From the NCBI RefSeq assembly GCF_002872335.1, contig NZ_NJAG01000015.1, positions 8 through 64,007 of the forward strand: 64,000 bases of DNA, read 5' to 3'. This DNA is from Siphonobacter sp. BAB-5405. Lineage in GTDB: Bacteria > Bacteroidota > Bacteroidia > Cytophagales > Spirosomataceae. The notes beneath the pieces are model-generated. The model was not told the origin of the DNA. It searched no databases and saw only the letters and a list, made by a program, of their open reading frames with translations. Shown piece by piece: positions 1 through 9,301 of this stretch; positions within the stretch are counted from its first letter, which is position 1; the number at the start of each line of letters is the position of its first letter. The position numbers and the translations under genes were made by a program.

Positions 1-53
1 GTTTTCGTTTTCCGTTTTCCGTTTTCCGTTTTCCGTTTTCCGTTTTCCGTTTT
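1..53. repeat. 7-bp tandem repeat array (GTTTTCC)n
   Basis: Six perfect GTTTTCC units lie at 7-48, with partial units on both sides. The array touches the window edge, so its full length is unknown. It lies outside any gene. Such short arrays change copy number by slippage. Confidence 0.9.
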
Positions 54-88
54 GGAAGGTAAAATCGATAAAGATAGCGGGACGGGTT

Positions 89-115
89 GTCCGTAGTATT
101 CACTACGGACTTTTT
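89..115 (+). terminator. Rho-independent terminator
   Basis: Perfect 9-bp arms (GTCCGTAGT / ACTACGGAC) with a 4-nt loop are followed by five T residues on the plus strand. It would end a transcript coming from the left, outside the window. Confidence 0.7.
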
Positions 116-525
116 AATTAGTAGGCTGTGCCTACCGGGCGGGACACACCCCGCATTTCATACGGGGCTATTCAAATTAAACCCCTCCGGGGTTGAGATG
201 TTCGACGGAGTGAATCGGATTGAGCGTGTGTACAGGTTTACTCCGATTTCAACCGTCATGGTTAATGATCGGGGTGGTAGGATTTCGCGTCACAGACGCG
301 AATTTCTCCTCTTTCTCGGAGTTGTCATCCAATAGCAGAATGAATGGGATTTGTGATCCCGTACGTATCGATACGCCGCAGGCAGGTTCCAGACTGCAAA
401 TCTGGAACGGCGAATGAGCATGCGAGGTTTATCGTACCCTCCATCCAGATAAATTTATGCGTATTTCGGTGATAGAGTACACATCGTTTAAAAATCGCAA
501 ATCGGTCAGCCTTACAAACTGGAAT
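116..525. other. Non-coding stretch with several small hairpins
   Basis: No convincing gene is seen. Short inverted repeats occur at 180-194 (AACCCC / GGGGTT), 346-360 (GGGAT / ATCCC) and 386-408 (GTTCCAGA / TCTGGAAC). The series of hairpins with loops containing TTTGTGA or CTGCAAA resembles intergenic REP-like repeats, but whether the block is repeated in the genome cannot be judged here. Confidence 0.4.
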
Positions 526-562
526 AAAAAAAGCCTGTCTGAACTTGTCAGACAGGCTTTTT
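526..562 (-). terminator. Terminator of the rplU-rpmA transcript
   Basis: Perfect 12-bp arms at 531-542 and 548-559 (AAGCCTGTCTGA / TCAGACAGGCTT) with A-runs and T-runs outside, so it can work in both directions. It lies 24 bp past the rpmA stop codon and probably ends the L21-L27 message. Confidence 0.85.
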
Positions 563-585
563 CAATGATTTTACCGGATGGTAAA

Positions 586-858
586 CTACGCTTCAGCTTC
601 AACCGCTACGGGAAGTACGCTAACGAAAGAACGACCTTTCAGGCCTTTCTTAAATTCAACGACTCCGTCCGTTAAAGCAAATAGCGTATGGTCTTTACCA
701 ATACCTACGTTGCGACCCGGATTGTGTTGAGTTCCGCGTTGACGAACCAGCACGTTACCAGCGATGGCTGCTTGTCCGCCGAAGATCTTTACGCCGAGAC
801 GTTTACTTTCCGATTCCCGGCCGTTTTTGGAGCTACCGACCCCTTTTTTGTGTGCCAT
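586..858 (-). CDS. rpmA: 50S ribosomal protein L27
   Basis: Small basic protein of the large ribosomal subunit, placed near the peptidyl transferase centre. The 90-residue product starts [16 protein letters not shown] and contains the diagnostic [17 protein letters not shown] core and a [12 protein letters not shown] segment. It has the usual family length and starts directly at MAHKKG, with no N-terminal extension of the kind cleaved in Firmicutes. It lies 70 bp downstream of rplU on the same strand and ahead of a strong terminator, the usual L21-L27 operon order. The call is secure. Confidence 0.98.
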   Translation of the reverse strand: MAHKKGVGSSKNGRESESKRLGVKIFGGQAAIAGNVLVRQRGTQHNPGRNVGIGKDHTLFALTDGVVEFKKGLKGRSFVSVLPVAVEAEA

Positions 859-928
859 GATCTTGTTTGGTTTTTAGTGGATGGTTTTTAGCTGGTGGAC
901 TTGCCAGCAACCAAGAACAATCAACTAA

Positions 929-1240
929 TTACAATGAAATTTCTTCGATTAGGATTTTCGTCAGGTCTTGACGGTGGCCGTTTTGCTTCTGATACCCCTT
1001 GCGGCGTTTCTTGCGGAAGACAATGACCTTTTCTCCACGAACGTGGTTAAGGATCTTGGCTGAAACAGTGGCACCCGCTACGGTGGGAGCACCTACTGTA
1101 ATTACACCGTCATTGTCCACCAGCAGAACCTTATCCAGCACAAGGGCAGCACCCTCCTCACCCGCTAAACGATGCGTGTAGAGGTAGCGGTTTTTTTCGA
1201 CTTTAAATTGCTGACCTGCGATCTCGACAATTGCGTACAT
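929..1240 (-). CDS. rplU: 50S ribosomal protein L21
   Basis: Large-subunit ribosomal protein that binds 23S rRNA. The 103-residue product starts MYAIVEIAGQQFKVEKNRYL and carries the typical basic segment FRKKRRKGYQKQNGHRQ before its C-terminus. Length and both ends fit the family. It is the first gene of the rplU-rpmA operon and has a textbook Bacteroidota promoter about 35 bp upstream. Confidence 0.98.
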   Translation of the reverse strand: MYAIVEIAGQQFKVEKNRYLYTHRLAGEEGAALVLDKVLLVDNDGVITVGAPTVAGATVSAKILNHVRGEKVIVFRKKRRKGYQKQNGHRQDLTKILIEEISL

Positions 1241-1274
1241 TTCTTACTTATGTTTGGTCCTGAAAAATGGACTG

Positions 1275-1306
1275 CAAAGGTAAGAAAATCTTTTGAAAAT
1301 CAGCAA
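1275..1306 (-). promoter_or_regulatory. Bacteroidota-type promoter of rplU-rpmA
   Basis: On the minus strand the -7 box reads TACCTTTG (1275-1282) and a -33 TTG lies at 1304-1306 with a 21-nt spacer. This matches the Bacteroidota housekeeping sigma pattern TTG-N19-21-TAnnTTTG. It supports the taxonomic assignment. Confidence 0.8.
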
Positions 1307-1453
1307 TCTCTGGAAAAAAATGTTGATGATTGATCAGGATTAGTGGTTAGTTTTTCGTTGCTGGTTGTTTGTTGGGCTCTTCATGTGTTCACCAACAATC
1401 ATCAATACGACCCAACATCCAGCAACCAACAACTACGAACCATTAACCTCAAA

Positions 1454-2293
1454 CTACTCCAGAATTCGCTGAATATCGTTCGCTTCTTTCAGATAACTCT
1501 GGAATTTTTCGTAGCTGTCCGATAACATTAATCCCTTAAATTTCAATAAGTTATTAATGTATTCGTCGAGGACATCCAGGATATTCTCCCGGTTTTGCCG
1601 GAAAATGGGAATCCAGGTTTCGGGCGAGCTTTTGGCCAGACGGACCGTACTGGCAAAACCCGAACTTGCCAGTTCGAAGATGCGATTCGCTTCTTTTTCT
1701 TTCTCCAGCGTAGTCAATGCCAGGGCGAACGAACAAATGTGCGAAATGTGGGAAATATAAGCGGTATGAACATCGTGCGAAGTAGAATCAAACTCCGTAA
1801 TCTTCATCCCGATGGCTTCGTACAATTCCTTCACGGTAGCTACGGCGTCCGAATCCGAGTCAGCGGCGTCACAGATGACGTTGTATTTTCCGGTGAATAA
1901 ACCCCGGACGGCTGCTTCAGGCCCGGAATACTCCGTACCCGCCATCGGGTGCGTGGCCACGAACCTACGTCGGTTGGGATGATTCTTGACTGCTTCAACG
2001 ATTGGGCGTTTGGTGGAGCCCACGTCAATCACAATCTGTTTATCAATCCGATCCAGTACGTAAGGAAGCAGGCTCAGCAACCCATCGACGGGTACGGCCA
2101 GTATAATTAGGTCTGACTGGTTAATGGCATCATCGAGCAAGGCCACTTTATCGACTAGTTTCAGCTCAAGAGCCTTCACGACGTGCTCGACCTGTTTATC
2201 CACCCCAATGATGGTTTGAGCATAGCCGGATTCCTTGAGAGCAAGAGCCATCGAGCCCCCGATTAATCCGATACCCACAATTGCGATCGTCAT
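1454..2293 (-). CDS. tyrA: Prephenate dehydrogenase
   Basis: Oxidative decarboxylation of prephenate to 4-hydroxyphenylpyruvate with NAD(P)+, a step of tyrosine biosynthesis in the cytosol. The N-terminus MTIAIVGIGLIGGSMALAL is a Rossmann GxGxxG fold, and THPMAGTEYSGP near residue 125 is the conserved prephenate-binding histidine motif. About 279 residues from the ATG at 2293; an in-frame reading extends further upstream but would overlap the aminotransferase gene and has no family support. It follows the aminotransferase on the same strand by about 47 bp, as expected for an aromatic amino acid operon. Confidence 0.92.
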   Translation of the reverse strand: MTIAIVGIGLIGGSMALALKESGYAQTIIGVDKQVEHVVKALELKLVDKVALLDDAINQSDLIILAVPVDGLLSLLPYVLDRIDKQIVIDVGSTKRPIVEAVKNHPNRRRFVATHPMAGTEYSGPEAAVRGLFTGKYNVICDAADSDSDAVATVKELYEAIGMKITEFDSTSHDVHTAYISHISHICSFALALTTLEKEKEANRIFELASSGFASTVRLAKSSPETWIPIFRQNRENILDVLDEYINNLLKFKGLMLSDSYEKFQSYLKEANDIQRILE

Positions 2294-2340
2294 CTTCGTA
2301 GTTTTCAGTTTACGGTTTTCAGTGTTCAGCGGGGTGAAAC

Positions 2341-3513
2341 CTAACAAATACCTTTTATCTGCCGAATGCGTAAAATCGAGGCATTGAAAACCTCTACCTC
2401 CGCACACAGCGAAATTCGAATGTACCCGTTACCCTGTGAGCCAAAAATGCCACCCGGCGTAATAAAGACGTTGGCTTTGTACAGAATTTCATCCGACAGA
2501 GCGTAGCCATCAGCGTACGAAGCCGGAATCTTGGCCCAGACAAACATACCCGTCTGTTGCGAATCGTAGGCACAGTCTAGTAGATCAAGTAATTCAAATA
2601 CTTTCTTCTGCCGTTCACGGTAAATCGCGTTCAGGTCGGCGTACCAGGACGGCGGATTCGCCAGGGCCTGAATGGCCGCTTCCTGCAGGGGCAAAAACAT
2701 GCCCGAATCCATATTCGATTTAAAGCGAAGCACATTCGAAACGTGTTCGGCTCCCCCCGCCAGCATACCCATTCGCCAGCCCGCCATGTTGTGGGATTTG
2801 GAAAGGGAGTTCAGCTCCAGAGCCACTTCCTTCGCACCAGGTACGGCAAGAATGCTCTGATAGGTTTCATTCAATACAAAACTATAGGGATTGTCATTGA
2901 CAATCAGGATATTATGTTCCTTTCCGAAAGCCACTAATTCTTCGTACAAGGCAGGGGTCGCCTGAGCACCCGTTGGCATATGTGGGTAATTTACCCACAT
3001 GAGTCGTACGCGGGAAAGGTCCGTCTGGGCCAGAGCTTTCAGGTCGGGTAGCCAGCCGTTTTCCGCCGATAATTCGTAATCCTGTACTTCCGCACCCGTC
3101 AGTAAGGAAGCCGCCCGATAAGTGGGATAGCCTGGATTAGGCACCAGAGCGATCGTACCCGGTTCGAGGTAGCTCATGGCGATGTGCATGATTCCTTCTT
3201 TCGACCCAATCAAGGGCAGAATTTCGTTCGCCGGAATAAGCTCCACGTGGAAATACGTTTGGTACCAGCCCGCAAAAGCCTGACGCAGAGCCGGAAGCCC
3301 AACGTAACTTTGATACGCGTGATGCTTTGGGTTGTGAGCGGAGTTACTCAACGCCTCGATGGTTTGGGGCGAAGGAGGTAAATCCGGACTACCAATACCA
3401 AGGTTAATCACATCGAGGCCGCGGCTCTTCATTTCGGCGATTTCCTTGAGTTTCGTCGAAAAGTAGTACTCCTGTACCAGGTTGAGCCGCTGGGCGGGCT
3501 GAATCGTTGCCAT
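2341..3513 (-). CDS. PLP-dependent aminotransferase (class I/II)
   Basis: Fold-type I aminotransferase of 390 residues. Visible landmarks are VINLGIGSPDLPPSP near the N-terminus, VPNPGYPTYRAA, the NDNPYSF segment with the PLP-contacting Asp, and the PLP-lysine motif NSLSKSHNMAGWRMG. It sits just upstream of prephenate dehydrogenase on the same strand, so it probably takes part in aromatic amino acid synthesis, transaminating prephenate or an aryl pyruvate. That substrate is inferred from context; the family also contains aspartate, alanine and diaminopimelate aminotransferases. Confidence 0.88.
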   Translation of the reverse strand: MATIQPAQRLNLVQEYYFSTKLKEIAEMKSRGLDVINLGIGSPDLPPSPQTIEALSNSAHNPKHHAYQSYVGLPALRQAFAGWYQTYFHVELIPANEILPLIGSKEGIMHIAMSYLEPGTIALVPNPGYPTYRAASLLTGAEVQDYELSAENGWLPDLKALAQTDLSRVRLMWVNYPHMPTGAQATPALYEELVAFGKEHNILIVNDNPYSFVLNETYQSILAVPGAKEVALELNSLSKSHNMAGWRMGMLAGGAEHVSNVLRFKSNMDSGMFLPLQEAAIQALANPPSWYADLNAIYRERQKKVFELLDLLDCAYDSQQTGMFVWAKIPASYADGYALSDEILYKANVFITPGGIFGSQGNGYIRISLCAEVEVFNASILRIRQIKGIC

Positions 3514-3850
3514 GTTGTTGGGTATAAAACAAAAAAACCGACTCCATACGGGCCGGCTGCGGAATGTGACGATGCTTTCTGAAAAGACAATTTCCTACCC
3601 GGCTCTACGCGTTGGCGTAGTAGTAATAATAAGAAGCCGTGTACAGAAAAGTTGCCATCGTGTTCAATAGACCGGGCAAAAGTATCCGGGAATTTTGGAA
3701 TCGCCAAAGAAATGACTGAAAATGTTACGGGCATTGGTAAGCACTGCTAGCCAACGCTAAACGTTCTCAAGCAGGCAGCGTCCAAGCGTAGGTAGCTGGC
3801 AAAAAATTTTTGAGTTACCTGTGTTCGTACTTCTAACTAAATCACGCATT

Positions 3851-4474
3851 ATGGCTAACCTTCAGCGAACATTTATTAGTCAGGAAGAATACCTGCAAAT
3901 TGAGCGTACCACAACTGTACGAAGCGAGTATTTCAACGGCCAGCTCCTGGCCATGAGCAGTTTGAATGAGCGAGTGGCCGACACCGTTAGTGTACACGAT
4001 GCCATCCAGACCAACCTGAGCCGGGCTATTCAAGAGCAGTTGAGCGAACGGGGAAGCGGGCATTGTTTCACGGAAGATCAGCGAGTTTTCGTAGCCGACA
4101 AGAATTTCTACACGTACCCCGATCTGGCCATTACGGCGGGTGAACCCCAATTTTCGGACGATCAGGTCGATACGCTGCTGAATCCGACGGTACTGATTGA
4201 AGTGTCTTCGGCGGGCAGTAGTAATTACGACCGGGGCAGTAAGTTTGAGAACTACCGTAGCCTCGAAAGTCTGGAGGAATATCTGGTGGTGGATTCCCGT
4301 CGCATCTACGCCGAGCTATGGCGAAAAAATGAGTCGCAACACTGGGCTCTGGTACTTCAGGCCGAGCACGGTTCGGATATGGTACACCTGCAATCGATTG
4401 ATGCGTATCTGCTGATCGACGACGTGTATAGCCAGATTGAAAATTTACCGGAAGAAGAATTTACGATCCGGTAA
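3851..4474 (+). CDS. Uma2 family putative restriction-endonuclease-like protein
   Basis: About 207 residues with the Uma2 (DUF820) pattern: an N-terminal MSQEEYLQIE-like helix, RSEYFNGQLLAMS, then FYTYPDLAITAG with the conserved P-D, NPTVLIEVSS with the catalytic-type E, and SLEEYLVVDSRR. The fold is a PD-(D/E)xK nuclease-like domain; family members are abundant in Cyanobacteria and Cytophagales and their biological role is unclear. The ATG at 3851 gives the family-typical MANLQRTFISQEEY start; a further 10 residues upstream are less likely. Stands alone between divergent and co-directional neighbours. Confidence 0.85.
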   Translation: MANLQRTFISQEEYLQIERTTTVRSEYFNGQLLAMSSLNERVADTVSVHDAIQTNLSRAIQEQLSERGSGHCFTEDQRVFVADKNFYTYPDLAITAGEPQFSDDQVDTLLNPTVLIEVSSAGSSNYDRGSKFENYRSLESLEEYLVVDSRRIYAELWRKNESQHWALVLQAEHGSDMVHLQSIDAYLLIDDVYSQIENLPEEEFTIR

Positions 4475-4614
4475 TCCTTTTTTCGTAACACTTTGAGAAA
4501 CAGAAGGACGGCGACAAATCTTCGCAAAAAATGGAGCTTTGTCGCCGCTTTTTTTGAGGAACAAGCTGGCCCTTTCCCGAAGGACAAACGAAAATCCGTT
4601 CGTAACTTCACGGC

Positions 4615-6447
4615 ATGGAAGATAAGCAGTTTGTGGTTTCGGCACGGAAGTATCGTCCGGTGACATTCGATTCGGTAGTGGGACAGTCGCACATTACAAC
4701 GACGCTCAAAAACGCCATTCGAACCCATCACCTGGCTCAGGCCTTTTTGTTTTGCGGTCCACGGGGCGTAGGCAAGACGACCTGTGCCCGTATTTTGGCA
4801 AAAACAATCAATTGCCTTCGTCTGGACGATCACGTAGAACCCTGCGGGGAATGTGAAAACTGCGTGGCGTTTCAGAACAATGCTTCGCTGAACGTACACG
4901 AATTGGATGCGGCCTCCAACAACTCCGTCGAAGACATTCGGAACCTGATCGATCAGGTACGCTATCCGCCCCAGATGGGTAGCAAAAAAGTGTATATCAT
5001 TGACGAGGTACACATGCTTTCGACGAGTGCCTTTAACGCGTTTCTGAAAACACTGGAAGAGCCGCCGAGCTACGCCATTTTCATTCTGGCGACGACGGAG
5101 AAACATAAAATTCTGCCCACGATTCTGAGTCGTTGTCAGATTTTCGATTTCAACCGCATTCAGATCAAGGATATGGCCGATCACTTGGCTTCGATCGCTC
5201 AGCAAGAAGACATTACAGCGGAGTATGATGCTCTGGAACTGATCGCTCAGAAAGCCGACGGTGGGTTAAGGGACGCTCTGTCAATGTTCGATCTGAACGT
5301 TACGTTTTCCAAGGATGGTCAGATTCATTACCACGATGTACTGAATAACCTGCACATTCTGGACTACGATTATTACTTCCGCCTGACTGATGCGTTGTTG
5401 GCGGGAAGTGTACCCCAGACCTGGCTCCTGTTCGACGAAATTCTGCGAAAAGGCTTCGACGGACACCAGTTTGTGGTCGGTTTAATCGAGCATTTCCGAA
5501 ATCTGATGGTCTGTAAGGATCCATCGACGGTACGTTTATTACAAGTTTCGGAATCAGTACAGAATCGTTATCTCGAACAATCGGCGAAAACCTCGCTGTC
5601 GTTCCTGCTGTCAGCGATGAGTCTGGGCAGTCAGTGCGACATCAATTACAAACAGGCGAAACAACAACGGCTGCACGTCGAGATTACGCTCTCGAAGATG
5701 GCTCACCTGCCTTCCGTACTGAATCTGGCCGGGTTGCCTACGCAGTCCGATACGGAAGAAGCCGAAAAAAAAAAGTCAACTGAACCCGTAACGCCGCCCG
5801 TAGTTAGCCAAACGGCCGTTACCCCTTCCCCGGTTGTTCCGCCTGCACCCCCTGTGGTAGTAGCAGAAACGCCAGCCCCCGAGCCGACGCCAGTAGTTCC
5901 ACCTGTAATAACTTCACCCGTGGTGGCAGAAGTGCCTGTGGAGCCGGTCACGCCTCCCCCGCCCGCTCGGCCAGTAAAAGCGGTGAATGGCAGTTCCCGG
6001 TTGAAGGTGACCATTGATCTGAATAATTTCGAGGAGAAATCAGAAGCTTCTTCGGAACAGAAAGAGGCCATTATTCAACTTCGACAGTCGTATACGGAAG
6101 AAGACCTCCACAAGGCCTGGGCGGAATTTGTAGAAATTCGCCGGGGAAAAGGCTCGATGACGGAAGTGGTCATGCTGGATCGTGTTTTCACCCTGGAAGG
6201 ACACGTTATTCAGTTAGGACTGGACAATCCGGTACAACTGGAACTACTCAGCGATCTGAAAACGGATCTGTTGACGTACCTCCGGCAGACGCTAAAGAAC
6301 GGTCAAATTCAAATTCACGGCTTTCTGGTTGAACATCAAACGAGTCGTCAGCCCTATACGCAAGCCGAAAAATTTAATTATCTCGCTGAGAAAAATCCCG
6401 CTCTGCTCGAATTAAAAAATAGTCTGGGATTGGATTTCGACTGGTAA
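4615..6447 (+). CDS. dnaX: DNA polymerase III subunit gamma/tau
   Basis: Clamp-loader ATPase of the replisome. The 610-residue protein starts VSARKYRPVTFDSVVGQ and has Walker A GPRGVGKTT (about residues 49-57), the zinc motif CGECENC, Walker B IIDEVHML, and the sensor motif LSRCQIF. Residues about 382-462 form a Pro/Val/Thr-rich linker, followed by a C-terminal domain of about 145 residues that likely takes the tau role. The ATG at 4615 gives MEDKQFVVSARKYRP, typical of Bacteroidota. Run of nine A residues near 5766-5775 lies inside the gene; in some bacteria A-runs in dnaX cause a programmed frameshift, but there is no evidence for that here. Confidence 0.96.
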   Translation: MEDKQFVVSARKYRPVTFDSVVGQSHITTTLKNAIRTHHLAQAFLFCGPRGVGKTTCARILAKTINCLRLDDHVEPCGECENCVAFQNNASLNVHELDAASNNSVEDIRNLIDQVRYPPQMGSKKVYIIDEVHMLSTSAFNAFLKTLEEPPSYAIFILATTEKHKILPTILSRCQIFDFNRIQIKDMADHLASIAQQEDITAEYDALELIAQKADGGLRDALSMFDLNVTFSKDGQIHYHDVLNNLHILDYDYYFRLTDALLAGSVPQTWLLFDEILRKGFDGHQFVVGLIEHFRNLMVCKDPSTVRLLQVSESVQNRYLEQSAKTSLSFLLSAMSLGSQCDINYKQAKQQRLHVEITLSKMAHLPSVLNLAGLPTQSDTEEAEKKKSTEPVTPPVVSQTAVTPSPVVPPAPPVVVAETPAPEPTPVVPPVITSPVVAEVPVEPVTPPPPARPVKAVNGSSRLKVTIDLNNFEEKSEASSEQKEAIIQLRQSYTEEDLHKAWAEFVEIRRGKGSMTEVVMLDRVFTLEGHVIQLGLDNPVQLELLSDLKTDLLTYLRQTLKNGQIQIHGFLVEHQTSRQPYTQAEKFNYLAEKNPALLELKNSLGLDFDW

Positions 6448-6504
6448 AGTCTGGTTAATCCCGGTATTGTTAGCCAGATGTACCGCTTCCCTCCTAACAT
6501 TCAG

Positions 6505-6512
6505 TATCTTTG
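6505..6512 (+). promoter_or_regulatory. Probable -7 promoter box for comB
   Basis: TATCTTTG matches the Bacteroidota -7 consensus TAnnTTTG and lies about 45 bp upstream of the comB start. No good -33 TTG is seen at the usual distance. Confidence 0.5.
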
Positions 6513-6555
6513 CCGCCGCGAATTGGAGTAGATGACTCCGCGTGGCCCATCACGA

Positions 6556-7260
6556 ATGAAACAAATAGACGTCTGCCTGACTCCCGAGTTGCTGTATCAG
6601 CACAAAATTGATAATGCTATTGTTGTGGTTGTGGATATTTTTCGGGCCACTTCCTGTATGGTTACTGGCTTCGCGTATGGAGTTCAATCCATTATTCCAG
6701 TGGCGAGTATCGATGAGTGTGTTAAACTACGCGATCAGGGCTACTACGCCGCTGCTGAACGCAATGGCATGACCCCCGATGGTTTCGACCTGGATAACTC
6801 GCCCTTCAGTTACATGAACGAAAAGTTTGTCGGTTCGACCATTGCTGTAACCACTACTAACGGTACGCTGGCGATTACCAAGTCGCGGGCGGCAGTGAAA
6901 GTGATGATTGGGTCATTTCTGAACCTGGAAGCATTAGCGGCCTACTTGCGAACGCAGCAGTATGATGTGCTGGTTTTGTGTGCGGGCTGGAAAGGCAAGC
7001 CGAACTTAGAGGATACCTTGTTTGCGGGAGCGTTGGTAAATCGGTTACAGAATGACTTCATGATTTCTGAAGACGCCGCCATGATGGCTCAACGCCTGTA
7101 CGCAGGAGCTCAGAATGATTTGCTGGGCTTTGTAGCCAACTCTTCTCACGTACGCCGCCTGCACCGATTGGGCATTCACAAAGACATTTCGTATTGTTTA
7201 CAACATGACTTGTACGATGTACTGCCCGTTTTACGGGGCAATCAACTCGTACGGATGTAA
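6556..7260 (+). CDS. comB: 2-phosphosulfolactate phosphatase family protein
   Basis: ComB hydrolyses 2-phosphosulfolactate to sulfolactate, a step known from coenzyme M synthesis; relatives are widespread in bacteria without coenzyme M, where the role is uncertain. The protein starts MKQIDVCLTPELL and shows VVVDIFRATSCMVTGFAYG, AAERNG...FDLDNSPFSY, STIAVTTTNGTLAI and VLCAGWKGKPNLEDTLFAGAL, all conserved family blocks. I chose the ATG at 6556 because MKQIDVCL is the usual start; an ATG at 6532 in frame would add eight residues. Confidence 0.88.
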   Translation: MKQIDVCLTPELLYQHKIDNAIVVVVDIFRATSCMVTGFAYGVQSIIPVASIDECVKLRDQGYYAAAERNGMTPDGFDLDNSPFSYMNEKFVGSTIAVTTTNGTLAITKSRAAVKVMIGSFLNLEALAAYLRTQQYDVLVLCAGWKGKPNLEDTLFAGALVNRLQNDFMISEDAAMMAQRLYAGAQNDLLGFVANSSHVRRLHRLGIHKDISYCLQHDLYDVLPVLRGNQLVRM

Positions 7261-7343
7261 TTTTTCTTATTTTTTTATACCGGACGCAGACAGAAGCTAG
7301 CTTTTGTCTGCGTTCTTGTTTCAAACCTCTTCTCCTGTCGTGT

Positions 7344-8270
7344 ATGAGAAAATCCTTCTTATTAGTAGTATTGAGCTTACTAGCCTTTACCAGCTTTGCT
7401 CAGCAAGTAAAAAAACGTAAGCCGGCCCGAAAGAAAGGAACGGTAACCGTAAAGGCTCCGGCCGCTTCGCAAACCGCTCTGGATGCTCATCGCTTGCAGG
7501 CTGGGCAGGCGTTTGCGTATGATGTAGTGAAAGGCACTTTGAGTAAAACAGATGCAGCAGATGCTGAGAAACGCTACGCGGATTCCTACACCCTGACCCT
7601 AAACGCTGGCGAGGAAGTACGGCTGGAAGTAGCTTCGGATTGGTACCGCGTTTCCTTTTCCCTGGAAACGCCCGATAAACAAGTAACGACTCAAACGGAT
7701 CATGAAGAGTTTCCGGGCTTTAGTATACAGAAACTAAAATATACAGTACCCGCGTCCGGTACGTACACGTTACGAATTTCCTCAACCGATCCGAATCAGA
7801 CGGGAGATTATCTGATCCGAAAATACCTGCTTCCGGCGGAATCCGTATTGCCCGCAGAAACGGCGAGTTTCTGTGATCGGATTCACTTTTTGCTAGCCCA
7901 GCACCAGGATCATTTTTCGCGAATCAAGGGAAAGAAAACCCGAACGGATAAAAAAGCGGGCATAACGGAACATTACCAGACTGCGTTTGCCTTTCTACCC
8001 GGAAAGCCTTCCGAAATTCTACTGGAAACCGAACAGGAAAAAATGAAGTACCAGACGATTCTTGCAGAATTTCCTACGAAAGAACAGGCCCTGCAAGTGC
8101 ATAAAGAATACATACAGCAAGTGAAAACCTGCCTGGATGGCTGGCAAAGTGACGAATTCTCGGGTGAAAAATTTCAGGAGTTCAGTATGTCGAGTTATAC
8201 CGACTTTTTGACCGTAATGCTGAAAGAAGCAGGAAAGAAAAAATACCAGGTTGTGTTAGGACTGGATTAG
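7344..8270 (+). CDS. Secreted protein of unknown function
   Basis: The 308-residue protein has a clear Sec signal peptide (MRKSFLLVVLSLLAFTSFAQ) followed by a basic segment (VKKRKPARKKG). Residues about 50-160 form a beta-rich region reading like a bacterial pre-peptidase-type domain: GEEVRLEVASDWY, SGTYTLRISSTDPNQTGDY. The C-terminal half has no family I recognise. It is probably exported to the periplasm or surface. No sorting domain is visible at the C-terminus. Isolated from its neighbours. Confidence 0.75.
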   Translation: MRKSFLLVVLSLLAFTSFAQQVKKRKPARKKGTVTVKAPAASQTALDAHRLQAGQAFAYDVVKGTLSKTDAADAEKRYADSYTLTLNAGEEVRLEVASDWYRVSFSLETPDKQVTTQTDHEEFPGFSIQKLKYTVPASGTYTLRISSTDPNQTGDYLIRKYLLPAESVLPAETASFCDRIHFLLAQHQDHFSRIKGKKTRTDKKAGITEHYQTAFAFLPGKPSEILLETEQEKMKYQTILAEFPTKEQALQVHKEYIQQVKTCLDGWQSDEFSGEKFQEFSMSSYTDFLTVMLKEAGKKKYQVVLGLD

Positions 8271-8463
8271 GTGAAGTCTTAAAAACACTCTATACATCGA
8301 AACACCCAGGTTATAAGGTACTAATACAGTGCTTATAAAAACACTGTATCCTATTAACACATGGTAAGAAAATGAAAATAGGGTAGAATAATCCTGTTTT
8401 CAGGCTATTCTCTCCCTAACTTTGTGATTCACCGATTAAGTTAAAGGTGTGGGTTAATTCTTG

Positions 8464-8496
8464 AAAAACCGTTTGGCCTTGCCGGACGGTTTTTTT
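8464..8496 (+). terminator. Rho-independent terminator
   Basis: AAAAACCGT pairs with ACGGTTTTT around an inner GGC-CTT-GCC hairpin and is followed by a run of T residues at 8490-8496. It sits about 190 bp after the secreted-protein gene. Confidence 0.7.
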
Positions 8497-8567
8497 ACGA
8501 TATAGCATTTCAGCCGACTTGAAAGTCGTAAATGAAAATACTGCGTTTTATCAGAGTACCGCTTTCT

Positions 8568-8684
8568 TTAACGAGAGGTTTGAGCCTTTTCGGAAGAGGC
8601 ATGTACTTGCGTATGACTTTCCAGAAGGCCGCCGATTACGCCTAAGACAATAGCCATAAGCAGTAGGTAAATAATTTTTTTCAT
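8568..8684 (-). CDS. Possible 38-residue membrane peptide
   Basis: A short reading frame encodes MKKIIYLLLMAIVLGVIGG followed by a polar tail (LLESHTQVHASSEKAQTSR). One hydrophobic helix after a Lys pair suggests a membrane or secreted micropeptide. No ribosome binding site is evident, which is common in this phylum. It may be a chance frame. Confidence 0.35.
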   Translation of the reverse strand: MKKIIYLLLMAIVLGVIGGLLESHTQVHASSEKAQTSR

Positions 8685-9052
8685 AACCGAAGTAAACGAT
8701 ATAGACTTTGCCAGAATAAAACGGGCAAAGTACATATGTATTAAAGGGTGGGATTAATTCATTTCCCGTGGCGGTTGGGAATATTGAATATCAGTTATTT
8801 ACCTTTACGGTAACAGATTCAATGCTGAATAGTAATCGCTTCTAAGAGGGCAGGTGAAACGGATTACCTGACAAAACACGCAAGGTCCTTAGTAAATGTT
8901 AGGAATATTCGTTGTTTGGCAGGATTTGCCCGATGAACGGGTACGTATTCTCGATAAACGGAATAGGTAAGATAGGTGGCTAATCTATCTTTATCGCTCT
9001 TCTATGATTTGCCAGATTACCCCGATAAATCCACACGTAAATGTACATACTA
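8685..9052. other. Intergenic region, nothing recognised
   Basis: About 370 bp with stop codons in all frames and no strong hairpin. No RNA gene could be recognised by eye. Confidence 0.5.
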
Positions 9053-9301
9053 ATGATACGGAAATTCGAAATCGGTGAAAAAGTAAAATGGTTTAAAGAG
9101 CTGGACGTGATTCGGGAAGTACTGGAAAACCGCATGGATCAGGATATGAACCGGGAACTCATCGAAACAAGAGACCTCAGTAATATCGAAATGACGCCCC
9201 GCCCCCGCGTATTCAAGGGAATGGTTCGCTGCGGCTGGAATGATCTTCAGGGAAACTGGCAGAGCGGTATCTTTCACCAGGACGAACTCATTGCTTTGTA
9301 A
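9053..9301 (+). CDS. Small hypothetical protein
   Basis: An 82-residue protein starting MIRKFEIGEKVKWFKELDVIREVLENR and ending GMVRCGWNDLQGNWQSGIFHQDELIAL. The pattern of a short beta strand, GEKVKW, and a Trp-rich end suggests a small beta-barrel fold, as in uncharacterized YodC/DUF2158-like proteins; this is only an impression. A start at 9041 would add four residues. No family assigned. Confidence 0.55.
   Translation: MIRKFEIGEKVKWFKELDVIREVLENRMDQDMNRELIETRDLSNIEMTPRPRVFKGMVRCGWNDLQGNWQSGIFHQDELIAL

Noticed and set aside
5703-6071. Long Gly/Thr-rich frame opposite dnaX
   Set aside because: It is the mirror image of the Pro/Val-rich linker of dnaX.
4615-6447. Programmed frameshift in dnaX at the A-run near 5766
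   Set aside because: The A-run lies at the gamma/tau boundary region, but no clear stem-loop or short-product stop arrangement could be confirmed by eye, and such A-runs arise from Lys codons.
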